Source: Dermatophagoides farinae (taxonomy: Eukaryota; Arthropoda; Arachnida; Sarcoptiformes; Pyroglyphidae). Taken from it: a DNA stretch of 64,000 bases. The stretch spans positions 6,699,001 to 6,763,000 of the forward strand of contig NC_134677.1 in assembly GCF_024713945.1 (NCBI RefSeq), given 5' to 3'. The translations under genes were made by a program, and so were the position numbers. Under the pieces are notes generated by a model. It worked only from the letters and a program-made list of their open reading frames with translations, had not been told where the DNA came from and searched no databases. The first letter of the stretch is position 1, and every line of letters starts with the position of its first letter. Positions 1-13,510 of the stretch are shown here, in pieces.

Positions 1-1370
1 GGAAACACATAACCTAGATGAGTGATAACCAACCAATCATTTGTATGTGAGAAGAAAGTTTTTTAGCTTTTTTTTCTGGTTTCAGGAACAAATTAATACC
101 GATGACGATGAAATGGGAAAAAAAATAGCTAAATCAAAAGAGAAAGCTTTGTTTAATTTTTTTTTTCTCTCTCTCTCTACTTTAACATCGATTTTTACTT
201 AAATTTTGTTGTTGAAATTTTTTTCCTGCTTTGTTCTTCTTATTTATTCAATCCAATTTTTTTTTGTAGTTGTTGTTGTTGTTGTCTCAATTCAACATTG
301 ATATTTTAACGTATTAAATAATTATCATTTAACATTCATTGACAATGGATGTTAAATCATGATGCATGTTTGTGTATCCATGTATTTTACTTTTGATTCT
401 GGTTAATTGTTTCTAAATCGAACACAAATAATGCATTAAATTTTTTTTTCTCCATTTTTTTATTTGAAAACACTATAATGTGTCGACTGAATAGGTACGT
501 AAAAATGATCGTTTTACTTTGAAATGATCGAAAAATGATGTAAAAGATAATAATAATAATAATAATAAACGATGAGGACAAATAATTTTGAAAAGCTTTG
601 AAAATGTTTTCATTCACTGTATTACTTTGTTTTTCGTTTATATTTCGCTTACTTCATAATAATATTTAATCTGAGTGGACATGTTCCATTTTTTCAGGGG
701 GAAAAAAACAGAAAAATTTGTTTCTCATTTTCCATTGATGTTCCAATCTGACTGCGAAGAAAAAAAAATACCAAAAAGGACACTGAAAATAAATGGTAGA
801 TCATTGTGCGTAATGCATAGATTGACTTATAGAATCAGTTATAGAACAATTTTTTTTTTCATTTTTGAAACAAACCAACCGGAATCAAGTTTACAAAATG
901 ACCAAATTCAAGTTTTATCTTTACGCTTATTTGATTAAATAATGTGGTTGGATACAAGACAAAAAATTCAAGTGTTTTTCATTGAATACGATGTATACGA
1001 TGTACACACGCACACAACACATAGAATATCAAAAAAAAAAAAAAAAATTCAATTGACCAACCGACTGACACACGTTACAGAACATTAGGATGATAAAGTC
1101 ATCATCAAATTATTTCTAAAATGATATAAACGTTTATTTCGAACATTTTTCTATATTCAATTTAAAAGGAAAAAATGAGATTGAAGCCAAAAAAAAAGAA
1201 ACCCGGTTTATTCCGGCCAAAATAAATGTTATGTTAAAGGGTTCATTATGATTTTTTTCCCCATTCAAAGTCCGTAGGATTCAAGTTGAATGATGAATAA
1301 AAACAACAACAACAACTATAATGAAAAAAAGAAGGATTGATTCAAAAACAATGATTATTATTATGTTGTC
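1..1370. other. 3' flank of LMO gene A; no gene seen
   Basis: AT-rich sequence with long A and T runs and a short TTG run near 270-285. On the minus strand AATAAA hexamers (TTTATT on the plus strand) occur at 1133-1138 and 1207-1212, within 240 bases of the stop codon of the LIM-only gene, so its 3' UTR probably ends here. The short open frames in this stretch are low-complexity and unconvincing. Confidence 0.5.
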
Positions 1371-1711
1371 TTAGAATCCATTTGGTCCATTATTTAGCAT
1401 CGTTGTTGATGAGCCAACCGTTGATGCTGATGGTAGAGGTTGTTGTGATGGTGGTGATGGTGTTAAATAATTTTTAATTTTCATCTTACAATCCGATAAA
1501 TCAAGAAGTGTAGATTGATTTAATATTGATGGATCATGTTGCATTGGCTGATGTTGACGATGATGATGATGATGTTGATGTTGATGATGATGAGCAGGAG
1601 ATTTTGATAAAATTGATGGAAATGATGATGGTGGTGGTTGTTGTTGTTGCAATGGTGGGTGTAATTCGGTTGCTGTTATATTCGTTAAGGTATGATAATA
1701 TGGATGTATTT

Positions 1712-1742
<31 letters not shown>

Positions 1743-2572
1743 ATGAATTTGATTCAATGCCATCTGCTCTTCATAATCATATTCACATAATATTTTATTA
1801 TCATGCAAATAGAATCGATCACCAACACAAAATCTCTATAGATATTGAAAATAAAAAAATAATATAACAAAAAAGAATTTTTGATTCGTTTTTTTTCAAT
1901 ATAAACCAAACAAATAGATCAATAATCTTTGGAAAATTGAATACATACATGATTACAGGCTTCACATTTGAAACATTCCAGATGATAAACATTACCTCTT
2001 GCTCGCATGACCATTTCGAATGCTGGAATTTGTTTATTACATAATGAACAGAATCCAGTGGCGCCAAACATTCTTTTTAAAAATAAATTATATTTAGATT
2101 CGATAAGATCATGATTATTTATGATAAGATTATCAGAAAAATGTTTGGAATTTTTTTTTATTCATTCAACTTACCTAAGATAATCTCGTTTACATAGAAT
2201 AAGATCAGCTTTAGTGAATAATGTTGAACCAATTTCTCCTAGACGACAATTACAACACGAACATTTAAGACAATCTTCATGCCATATTTGATCTAGAGCT
2301 TTGAGAAAATATCTATCCAATATTGGTTTATGACATCCATAACATTTTGGTGGTGATGATTTAGGTTGTTGTTGTTGTTGATGATTTGTAATAAATTTCG
2401 ATGATTTTGTTCCCGAATTGGTTGATATGTTTGATGATGAACTACTTGAAGTATTTGAACCATTCTGCTGTTGTGTTGATGATGATCTATTTCGTGATGA
2501 TGATGATGATGATGACGATGATCCACTGCCGGTAAAATGTTCATTTGATGTCATTTTTGGTATTTGTATCAT
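1371..2572 (-). CDS. Bx: LIM-only transcription cofactor A (LMO1/3, Beadex-type)
   Basis: Three-exon model, complement of 1371-1835, 1949-2072 and 2175-2572, giving 328 residues. The first intron splits an Arg codon (AG|A) and the second is phase 0 after CNH. Two complete LIM zinc fingers are visible. The first begins CYGC and contains [11 protein letters not shown] and CKRD. The second begins CSLC and contains [11 protein letters not shown] and CEYD. The order and wording match LMO1/LMO3 and Drosophila Beadex rather than LMO4. Family knowledge: LMO proteins do not bind DNA; they bridge LDB/Chip and other nuclear factors. The N-terminus (about 80 residues) is Ser-rich and the C-terminal tail is rich in Gln, His and Pro, much longer than in vertebrate LMOs. 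The start used is the upstream ATG; a second ATG six codons later (MTSNEHF) is possible. Extra 5' exons cannot be excluded. A close paralogue lies 3.6 kb upstream on the same strand. Confidence 0.88.
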
Positions 2573-5500
2573 AGATCGATTGTAATTATAGAAAAAAATT
2601 CATTAAAGAACGCAACAGACCGAAATGACCAAAATTATCGTAATGTGTGTGTGTGTGTGTTTGTGTGTATGGACCACACGTGGACCTTGTGCATACGAAT
2701 GAAATATAGAATTCAAAAATGTTGCCTTATTTATAGGCAACAAAAATCTAAAGGATACATTGAATTCTGGAATACAACAGATATAGTTCCGATGCGCCGG
2801 CGCTTCTCTAATACCGATGATTTTTTTTCACTGTCTCTCTCCCTCTCATTCTCTTTTGCTGGGTTCTGGTTGTCGCTGATATCTCAGTAGTATTAATAAT
2901 TGGAAAATTAAAATACCACTGTCATTCTATCAAAGGGGTGGTAGAGGGGTGGTGAATCTACATGGTTGTCGTTAGTTTTTCTTGATGTTGTTGTTGTTGT
3001 TCGGTGTCCATTGGTTGTAATGCAAAGTGAAAAAAAAACAGCAGCAGTATTAAATCAATTTTGCTAAAAGTATTTTTTGTATAATTAAAACCGAATGGCC
3101 AATGCTGATGCTGATGATGATGCTGCTGCTGGCCAAATGGGCTATTGGGCTAATTACTATGATGATGAAACTACACAGGATTTGACACTTTGTACAGAAA
3201 AGCAACGGCATTATGATGATGAAGAATAAAAAAAAATTGCACAAATGAACAAATGAAAAAAAACAATGAGTTAATGAGGCTAAAACTTGGAGATAAAGCT
3301 TTTTTTTTTGCTAGTTAAAAACTGATGAATAAATAAATGAATAGGACAAAAAAGAATGAACAAATAATAATTTTTTTTTGTGTTGTCGGTTGATGAGGGT
3401 ATACGACGGGGGTGTTAGAAAAAATCCAGTGAGTGAGCTTTATTTTTATATATTTGATTTCATAATTTTTCATTCAGTGCATTGTCAGATTATGAATTCA
3501 TTTTCAGTAATCATCATCATCATCATCGATGTGGGATAATTATTTATCTGCTTTGGTCCATTGATTTTTGTCTCTCTTTTTTTTTCGTTATTTGGTACAT
3601 TGTCCATTGCTTTGAAATCAACATATTGTGGAATTTATTAATATTTATGTCATTTATGATTCATATATATTCATTCTATGCTTTTAGATTCAAATCGATA
3701 AAAATGATGCATCGTTAAATGGACGATATTTAACAATTTTTAAAAACATTCTATATGCATTACTATTTTTTTTATCATTATTATCATCATCATATTAATT
3801 CAGAATATATGACAATGAATCGTTAGATGGATGAATGAATAAATGAATGAATGGTTCGAAAAAAAATGACGATAAGAATTAATACCGCTAGATGATGGCC
3901 AAATCAATAACTGTAATCATTATTATTCTAATAATTCTACTGTTACTGTTTTGTGTGTAGAATAAAAAAGAAAAAGAAAAATAAAAAGCAGAATCTCAAA
4001 GATTGAAAGCCACAAACCGATGCTGATGATGATGATGGGGTGAATAACAATGGACAGATCATATACCGATCGTTTATTATTCTTCAATATAATAATAATA
4101 ATCATAATGATGATGATGATGATGTGAATAAATGTGCAAGAAAAAAAATTGTCGCATAATTTTCCCATTACTTTAAATATTGTCACACGACATCCATTCA
4201 TCTATACACAGATGTGGTATGTGCTCTTATCAGCTCAATTTTTTTTTTATTCTCTTGTTTCTCTTCATTTTATTTGATCAAGAAAAAAAAAATTTATCAG
4301 TCATTTTTAAGGGAGAAAAAAAATTCTTTTTTGTTTTGTTTGTTAATGTGTGTGTGTAATACCATTAGTGAAAAAAATTCTGTCCATCCTTTAATGTGTA
4401 TGTGTGTGTATCATCATCATCATCGACATGTGAGTCTTTATCCCTCTCTTTTTCTCTCACACACACACTCATTTTTTTCAGTATCACCATAGAATCGAAT
4501 GAATCATGAAAAGAATATTGAAAATATCGATTTCGTTCGTTTTTTTTCATTCTCCTTCTCTTCCTTCATCATTCATCGGTTAACAATTCGAAATTAATTT
4601 ACAATCTATTATTAATCGAACCAAAAAGGCGATAATGATGATGATAATGACGATGACGTCTATTGATTGAATTAATGAATGAATAAATATAAAACCAAAA
4701 AATAGTGAAATTGAATTGAAAGAATCCTTTTTGCTACCCTCGATTATTAATTTTTCCATGTCCTACTATAGTTGATGTTTTTTTTCTTCCTGTCGGTTCG
4801 TTCGTTCATTTCATTCGTTTATTCGTGCGTCTGTGTGTGTGTGTGTGTGTTTTAATCAATAATCGTGCAAAAAATAACGGAAAAACGAAAAAAAAAACGG
4901 CCAACAACATTAACAAACAATATTTATGGCTGTGAAAAAAAACAAAAGTAAAAAAATTGGCTGTCATTCACCACATATAATGTGTGTGTGAGATAGTGTG
5001 AGAGCAAAAGACAAAGAACAAAATAAATTGATATTTAAAAAATAGTTAATTTAGATTTGGATTTAATTTTATGGCAAAAATTGGTTGAAACGGATGCACA
5101 TGAGGATGATGATGATGATGATGATGAGAATTGGAATAAAGCAAAAAACAGTGGGGGGAAAAAAACTTAATTAAAAATATTGTTAATTAAATTACATAAT
5201 AAACTTTTGTTAATTAAGTTTTGAACAGCATTTATCACTGAAGTGTGAGTTTGTAATGCTAACGACGAACGATACGAAAAAAAAAAAAAATAGAAAATAG
5301 GGATTGAATGAAGAAAAAGGGGCAAAAATTTTTTAATGTAAAAAATGCGAGAAATAGTTCATATGTGAAATTTTTCTTTCTTTTCGCCTAGTCCAATGTG
5401 AATTTTGGCGCACGTCCCTTTTGTTGTTGATGATGCTGAAACTAGATGATGATGGCCAAGACCAGAACAATCGACAAAAGGACATGATTAAAAATTGGAA

Positions 5501-6062
5501 AAAGCACACAGACACACAGACACACATACATTAAACACATTCACACAACACCCAAATAAAGGTGATTGGGTGTTTTTGTATGAATGTATCCTTTCTAACC
5601 CCGGTTTTTCATTACATTCGTGCCTTTTTTCCACTGTATGTTTGCTACTCATTTTAAAGTTTTATTTTAATTAGCAAAAGATTATTATTATTATTTTTTG
5701 TTTCATCAAGAGTCAGTTCATTGTAAATGAATCTGATGATCATCAAATGAATGAATGAATTCCATGAACATGAATGTGCCATTTTTTAGTTGTTTTTTCT
5801 CGTTTTTTTTCATTCATTTTGTATGTGATTAATTTGATTGGCGTGCAACGGTATTTTTGTGTGTGTGTTTCAATAATAAAGTAATAATAATAAAATTTAC
5901 CGAATTTAATTTTTGTTTGTGTTGTAGAATTTTATGTTTTTCAAAAATATCGTACCAATATTCTTAATAAATATTAGTAGATTCATTTTGTTTGAGGAAA
6001 ATGAAGCGCGCATTTTGGATAAAAAAAAATTTCAAATATAAGTTCTTTGTTTCCTGACAGAG

Positions 6063-6072
6063 AGATGGCGCT
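6063..6072 (+). promoter_or_regulatory. AGATGGCGCT motif, CTCF/YY1-like core
   Basis: Exact AGATGGCGCT just beyond the 3' end of LMO gene B. It resembles the core bound by insect CTCF and the GCCAT core of YY1/Pho, from general knowledge. Function here is inference; related sites occur at 17267, 20769, 39437 and 51036. Confidence 0.3.
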
Positions 6073-6188
6073 GATATATTTCAAAGAATAATTTTTTTCT
6101 ATTCATTATAGTTGAAATCAATTGCAGGATATTTTTTTTTCATAACATTCAACAGATAAAAGATCTATGGATAATTTCAATTTGGGTT

Positions 6189-6194
6189 TTTATT
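6189..6194 (-). terminator. polyadenylation signal of LMO gene B
   Basis: TTTATT on the plus strand is AATAAA on the minus strand, about 23 bases past the TGA/TAA end of LMO gene B. This implies a very short 3' UTR if used. Confidence 0.45.
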
Positions 6195-6216
6195 ATCAAA
6201 AGAAAAATTCATCCAT

Positions 6217-7444
6217 TCATCTTCCATCACTGAGTAAAGAATCAGGACTTCCATAACCACTGGAACCATCATCAGCATGATTTGAAGATGGATTAATCGC
6301 TTGTTGAGCTGCTACTTGTGCTGTTTGATTTGATTGTGTTGTCGATGTTCCGGCAATAGCTACTGGACCCGAAGTTGATACTACTGAACCTGCGGTTGAC
6401 GATGATGATGATGAAAATGATGCCAATGTTGATTCCGTTTGTTTAACCAATTTATCTATATGATTATTATTTATGGATATTTTATTGCTATTGCTAGTGG
6501 CCGTTGCATTGCCATTATTACCGCCACCAAACACTAGCATTTCTTCGAAATCATATTCACAAAGTATACGATTATCATAAAGATGAAAACGATCTCCAAT
6601 ACAGAATCTAGATGGATAATAATAATAATAATAATGATAATGGAAATTAGAATATATCCATAATATTATCAAAACAACAATTACCGATGATTGCATTGGC
6701 TACATTGAAAACATTCAACTGCAAATATATATATATGAATCAGAAAATGGAAACGATGATTAATGTTTGTGGATTGGATAGAGAAAGAAAATAGAAAAAT
6801 AATTTCATTTATTATTATACTAACGATGATAAACTCGATCACCATGGACTCTCATGACCATTTCGAATGCTGGTATAATTTTGTTACATGCTGAACACAT
6901 TCCTGTCGCTCCAAATAATCTAAAATTGAATGAAATGAATCATCATCGAATTAATGAATAAGCTTTTTTGCAAATGGACATAGAAAGCATATAATACCAC
7001 AATAGAAAATGGCAATTATGTTTACCTCAGGTAATCACGTTTGCACAATATTAGATTAGCTTTTGTGAATAATGTTGAACCAACTTCACCAAGACGACAA
7101 TCACAACAGGAACATTTGAGACAATCTTCATGCCATAATTGATCGAGTGCTTTGAGAAGGAAACGTTCACGTATTGGTTTATGGCATGCAGCACAATTGG
7201 ATCCCATCGGCATCAATAATTGGCAATTATTTGTCGTCGTCGAACCAATATTATTATTATTGGCGGCCACTACCGTATTGTTATGATTGTTGCTATTGTT
7301 CGTACTAATCAACGAATTCGTCATTATTCGATGATTCGATGAACGATGATTATGATTATGTTGTGAGTTGGAATTATTTTGATGATGATGATGATGGTGA
7401 TGATGATGAAAGCCCATGTTTGATGATGATTTTATTTCCATCAA
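6217..7444 (-). CDS. LIM-only transcription cofactor B (tandem LMO1/3 paralogue)
   Basis: Four-exon model, complement of 6217-6607, 6685-6718, 6825-6919 and 7026-7444, giving 312 residues. The third exon is only 34 nt. The first LIM domain starts CAAC and contains [11 protein letters not shown] and CKRD. The second starts CSAC and contains [11 protein letters not shown] and CEYD, so all zinc ligands are present. The LIM sequences are clearly LMO1/3-like and close to gene A. Differences from A: one extra residue before VYHLEC in LIM2 ([10 protein letters not shown] against MRARGNVYH), one extra intron inside that segment, and an intron near CNHR placed two bases later. The N-terminus carries a nine-His run and Asn-rich sequence; the C-terminus is Ser/Thr-rich, ending [15 protein letters not shown]. 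Likely a nuclear LDB-binding cofactor like gene A. Which copy is the direct Beadex orthologue cannot be decided here. Confidence 0.87.
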
Positions 7445-9598
7445 ATAATAAATCCAATGTGATGAAATTCTATTCTATTCATTTTAATTGGAATCAAATT
7501 CAATCATTCATTATTTTATTCATTCAAACGTTACACACAGACAATACTCACAAGTTAGTGAAGTAAACTATTTTTAATTAGATCCAATATAGAACAATAC
7601 GTAGTCAATTGTAGAATTGAACAAATTGGAAAAAATTGATGGGCACATATAGATAGACACGACAGAAGAAAAAATGGCAATTTCAAATCCAGCGACAAAT
7701 ACAAAACCAATCATCCTAAAGTAATTTGCACGTATTTTTTCGATACAATTTGATTTGAACGTCATCAGTTTCTTACTGTTACGAAAATAAATGAAAATGA
7801 ATGAATAAAGTGGATGACAATTCATTATTTTTTTTACTTAATTTACAAAATGTAATGAATGAAAATTGTCGTTGTCTTTGTCGAGGTATTGTAATGTTAC
7901 ACAGTGATGAAATGAAAAGAAAATCCGAGAAAATCTGCTGCTGTTATTGAACAAGAAAAAAAATACACATTCATTATTATTATTATGGCCATCTTACAAT
8001 ACAGGCAAAAAGAATATAATGAAATTGGAAGAGAAAAAAAAAGAGGCAAACAATAATCCGATACACACACACACACACATTGGCGATCCTGAAACGGTTC
8101 AATAGTAAGATCTTATTATTATTTTTTTTCAAACTTTTAGGCCTTACACCCCAAAACACATATTATTATTGATTAAATCAAAAATAAGTGTCGGTCTGGT
8201 CATAATATCAAAATTGAAAAACACGAATGAACGATAGAAAAAAATCAAATAAAATAATAGCAACATAATCGATATATATTGAAAAAGGCAGTGGCAAAAA
8301 AAAAAGAATTTTGGATCCAGAAAACGTGATTCAATCCAATCAAATCCGATACTATAATGATTATGATGATGGTGATGATGATAATGAAAGCAATCAAATT
8401 ACTTTTACAAAGGATGTTCCCACACACACAATATATAACAAGTCAATGATACTGTAAATGTGAAATTTTAGAATAAGTGAAAACAAAATCAAAAGTTATA
8501 TCATCATACCATTATTATATCATCACATACTACATATAACTTTTATGATCAATTCATTCATTTTAAGGGAAAAAAAAGAAAAGATTTGAAAAGATTTACA
8601 CTATATAATAATAATAGTAAAACATTAAATGAATCAACGCGTCATGTGGAAGCAAACAAATTTCAATACAATTTTCTTTTTCTTTTATTTTCACACTTAA
8701 TCGCATTTTAGGCGACCAAAAGAGCATCATTGGCCATGAATGGTTGAAAAGTTTTTTGTTCATCATGGTGAACAGGGAACAAAAAAAAATCTCATCATAC
8801 ACTAAAACCCATATAATAAATAAATAAAAAACGAAAGAAAAGAAGAGAATTTGTAATCAGATTAGGCATCATCATCATCTTCATCATTTAATAGCATCAT
8901 CATCATCATCACTATATGAATGAAGATCATATCATCGTATATATGAAAAAAAAAGATTGGCACAATCACTTTTGCTTTACTGACACATACACACAATATA
9001 TATAACAACATTCAATCTAATCTTTCTAATATTTTTTTTTCTAAATTAATTTTCATTCATTCATTCATTCATACATACATACATACATTTCATTTTTGAG
9101 CACAATTTCCCATCCCATGTTTCATTCATTTTCACTGTTTTAATATTATTTTAATAATACCCATATAGTCATTTTTAACGCCTTGAAAAAAAAAATATTC
9201 AATACGCATTCACCCCTAGTTTTTCTTTTTTTCTTCTCCTTCTTCTTTCCATTGATTCTAATATATACATTCTATTCTATTATTATTAAATTAATGTTCA
9301 AGTTTTTTTTTCATCTTGATTTACTTTTACTGTTATTTTTTCAATTTGTTTTCTTCAAATTATTGCGTGCTTTGATTTGATTTGAATTGTTTTTTCCAAA
9401 ACATTAAGTGTCAGAATTATGCAATTTTGAAAAAGAAAAAACACAAATGATTCCAAATGTGAATTATATATATAAAAGTTTCGTTCATTTTTTTTCTTGG
9501 AATAAAAGAATCGAGGACAGAAAAAAAAATTCACCAATCGATAGAAAATGACAGAATCGTGTGTGAGTGTGTGTGTTGCGTTTTTGTTCATGTCAATC

Positions 9599-9622
9599 AA
9601 AAAAAAAAAAAAAAAAAAAAAA
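9599..9622. repeat. A24 homopolymer
   Basis: Twenty-four consecutive A residues, the longest A run I saw in the window. No retroelement body or target-site duplication is recognisable upstream of it, so it is called a simple repeat. Confidence 0.8.
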
Positions 9623-12151
9623 CCGTTTCCAATGTTTCATCAGTACATGCACATTCATAAAACACAAACACCACGAGTAAAGAACATGAACAATAATAAT
9701 CCAATATTTTTTGTTTTGTTCAATATTATAAAAACAATATAAATTGTCTTTCATGACATTGGTGAATTTTGGTTATAATAATAATAATAATAATGGTTGA
9801 ATGATTCTGGACCGTATGTTTTTGGCATATCATTTATGGCCATTGTGATTGTTTTCTCTTATTCCGTATATATATTCTTTACTCACACTTCAACATATAT
9901 TATTTGATATTGATATTGATATTATTATTTTTTTTTCACAAATTACTATCCATCGTTGTCCAATTGCAGTAAGTAATAAGTTGTGTATCGTCAAGAATAA
10001 AACGGAAAAAAAACAAAATTAATTTCATCTATATATATATTATGGAGGGTAGAAGTGGAAAAAAAAGTTCACCAACGACAACAACCAACAACGACGATGA
10101 TGAGATTGAGTTTTTAAAATCGAATTAGGATGTCGTCGCTGTTGAAGAATTTTTTGAATTGAATCGAATTTTATTCTATTCGAGACAGCAGACAAACAAA
10201 CAAGAAATCGATTAAGAATTCATTCATCCATTCTTCATTCGTTTTTTTTCTCATTTTTCATTTCTTTGAACAAATTCGAGCATTTTGTTGGCCATAACAA
10301 CGGCAATAATAATAATACAATATAATCTAACAAAACATTTGAAAAATATATATCGAATGCCAAAAATTGAATGGTGAAAAAAAAAGAAACTAGACCAACA
10401 TGAATCTCTGATAAGAATGATTGAAGTGAATCTCTATGAGTTTACTATTACTACTATACATTCTTTATGTTATGTTTCGTTTCATATTGAAGTAACGATG
10501 ATTGTAAAGTGGTTGAGTCGAATATTATATTATTATATATATATGATGTTTCCAACACATTGATGGTCATGATGTTATGAATTCTAGTTTTTTTTTTTTT
10601 TGGTAAATATGGATGAAAAAAAAGTTGGCTGTCAAATGCACATCGTTAGAAAGATATTAAATTCTTTCGCACTATTTAATACTGTGTGTGTGTTTTTTTT
10701 TTGAAATAGATTGAAAAGTCGTCGTGTGTTTATTCAATGTGTGTGTGTGTATATGTGTGTATGAATTTTTAATACTTAATGTTTGGACGTTGTATGTTGT
10801 GTAGTTTTGTATAGTTCTGGTTGGTTAGATTCAAAAAAAAAAATATCATCTATCCAATATAGTATAGTAAATATATTGTCCGTGGAGAGAAATCAAAAAT
10901 GCCAGTTAAATTCATATAATATGCATAAATATAAAAAAATAAATGAAACAAATGAGCCATCTTTGTGCTTTCAGTTTGTCAGTATAAAACAAACATTTGA
11001 AGATGGACGGAAATGAAATTACATATAACTTTACTATGATTATAATGATGATGATGATGATGATGATTAGTGGAAAAAAAATTTATATTTAATGAAATGT
11101 GAAAAAAAATTAAAATAAAATTCAATAACTTTGATGATGATGATGTGGAAAAATGTAAAAAAAAGTCCATAACTTTCATTGCCATAGTATATGAAAGAAG
11201 AAAAACTGGCTCCGGTTCCTATGAGGCCAAATAAAAATGGAAGGCACTTTTCCATCATCATCATCATCATCATTGGTTATTGTGCCATGATGTTCACATC
11301 AAGAGACCAATTTCACTAATTTCACGCATCATTAAGTAGATTATAACAACAACAACAACAATCATCACCGCTGCCGCCATCATATTCGAACATGTGATGG
11401 AGCAAACAAAAAAAATCTATATATACGTTTATGTTATTCAGAAATATTTTTCATTATATTTTGAAAGTTATAATATAACAGTTGATTCATATCTGAAAGA
11501 ATATATATTATATAATGCCTGAATGAAATATTGTACAAAACATTTCACCAAAAGACATTAAACTCTAATATATAAGACCTATAAGTTTATGAGATGATGG
11601 CAATGTGTGATGTTCATCATGTTCGTCAATTGACCAATTCAAGTTTTTTTTTCAAATACAATCGGTCAATTTTATCTGTCATTCATTTAGAATTGATTTT
11701 TCTTTGGGTTAATTCATTTTTCAGTGGCTCAAATTACTTACCAAATTTTAGGGCTCGATATCGATTGAAAAATTATCACAAATTATAAACTATACACACA
11801 GTGTGTGTGTGTGTCATATGGGATAAATTTTTCTTATCAGAAGAGAAAAACTGATCATATCGGTCAATTTTTTTTCTGAAATGAAAAAAAAACACATACA
11901 CAGACTATGAGATCATTGAATGAGATGAATTGAAATTAATTGTTTCAAACAAAAAAAAAAAAGAAAATTCCAACTAGCTCGTTTTGGTTCTCAAATTTCA
12001 CTTATACATACACACAATGTTCTGTTATTATTCGACATTTTTTTTATATATAGCATTTTAATTGAAAAATAAGTCTGGAACAAACAAACACACACACATA
12101 ATGAAGAGGAAAATGGGAAAATCAAACAACCAAAAATGATCATATACCAAA

Positions 12152-12154
<3 letters not shown>

Positions 12155-12183
<29 letters not shown>
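12155..12183. repeat. (GT)n microsatellite
   Basis: Uninterrupted GT dinucleotide run of about 29 bases in the gene-poor region. Confidence 0.85.
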
Positions 12184-12184
<1 letters not shown>

Positions 12185-12340
12185 AAACAGGCTGGATCGA
12201 ATCCGATCACATTCGTTCGTTCGTTCATTCATTCATTCAATTTATTCAAGTTATAGCTTGCTCTATAGAATTGACATGCTAGATTAGCTTCGATTATCTC
12301 TCTCTCTTTCTCTTTCTCAATCACTTTATGATCAGCATTC

Positions 12341-12352
12341 GGGGGGGGGGGG
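12341..12352. repeat. G12 homopolymer
   Basis: Twelve consecutive G on the plus strand in otherwise AT-rich DNA, followed soon after by TTTTCGGGGA. It is the only long G run in the window; all other homopolymers are A or T. Confidence 0.85.
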
Positions 12353-12465
12353 ATTTTCGGGGACCAAACAAACAAACGAACGAAACAGAGAAAAAAAATT
12401 GCAATGAATCACTGGATGTATATATATAATATAAAAGGAAGGAAAAAAAAGTCATTCACATTCGT

Positions 12466-12487
12466 TTGGTTGGTTGGTTGGTTGGTT
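12466..12487. repeat. (TTGG)n microsatellite
   Basis: About five and a half copies of TTGG, about 115 bases after the G12 run. The regularly spaced GG pairs are noteworthy but may be an ordinary tetranucleotide repeat. Confidence 0.8.
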
Positions 12488-13474
12488 AATGTGATTATAA
12501 TTTTCGTTTTCAATAATTTTTTTTCCCAAAAAAAAACTCCTCCACACACACACACACAATGACAATATGAAAATGAAACATTAGACATGACATAAACATT
12601 AAAAAGAAATGAATGAATATTCATCTATGGTCTCTTTTTTTTCTCTCTTTCACAATGAACAGAATGATTAATCATATGTTTTATCAATTTTTTATCATGA
12701 TTTTTTTTCATTATTATTATTATTATTAATAGTTGAAATTTTGGCGAAACAAGAAATGTACGTTATTCAAATATAAATTCAAAACTGACTTATTGTACAA
12801 TAATGGCAATCGATGGATTAAAAACAGAATGACAGAATTTGAATTTTTTTTTGAGGGCTTATTTTAGATCCAATCCAATGATAATAGGAATTTTAAAAAT
12901 TCTTGTTTCCGTTTTCACCAAAGAAAAAAGAGAAATAATTGAAATAATACCCAAAATTGAATACACAAAATAAAATGTGTATATAATATATATGGGTTGT
13001 GTACACAAATTCGAATCGGTAATCGAACAGAATTGATCCAGAATATTTATTATTATCATACAAAAAAAAGGAAAAAGAAAATTTCAATGTTTCATATATA
13101 TAAAGATTATGCCTTAAATGTGTGTGTGCGTGTGTGTGTGTGTGCATAAAATTTTTTTCAATATTTATCCACTATTATTTGATCCATTTTGATTGTCAGA
13201 GAAATGTACCAAATTCAAATTTAGCACTGTTTTTATATGTTTTTTTTTATTCTTTTGCACAAACTGTCAATTTATCAAAACGAAACATGCACATGAATTT
13301 ATTTATATTTATATAAATATAAATACCGTATATATATATTTGAATCGAAAACAAAAGAAAAAAAAAACAAACCAATCAATTCAATTTTGTTTTTTCATGG
13401 CATTTATATTGATTCATTGTTGAATTTTTTATATTCATCATCATGTTCATATATTCGAATTGTTTGTAACTTTA

Positions 13475-13476
<2 letters not shown>

Positions 13477-13508
<32 letters not shown>
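13477..13508. repeat. (TG)n microsatellite
   Basis: About 16 uninterrupted TG units. Confidence 0.85.

Positions 13509-13510
<2 letters not shown>

Larger units (their letters stand above)
2573..6216. other. spacer between the two LMO genes
   Basis: Upstream (promoter side) of LMO gene A and downstream of LMO gene B. It holds GT runs (2645-2662, 4834-4850), a CT-rich patch near 2836-2860, ATG/CAT runs, a 10-base GC palindrome at 2794-2803, and an AGATGGCGCT motif at 6063-6072. I see no protein-coding exon. The short frames are runs of hydrophobic residues translated from simple repeats. Confidence 0.5.

Noticed and set aside
1526-1867. Open frame on the plus strand rich in Asp and Val
   Set aside because: It is the antisense of the His/Gln-rich third exon of LMO gene A; its composition is the mirror image of CAT/CAA repeats.
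9599-9622. A24 tract as the tail of a retroposon
   Set aside because: No element body, internal promoter or flanking duplication could be recognised, and A runs are common throughout.
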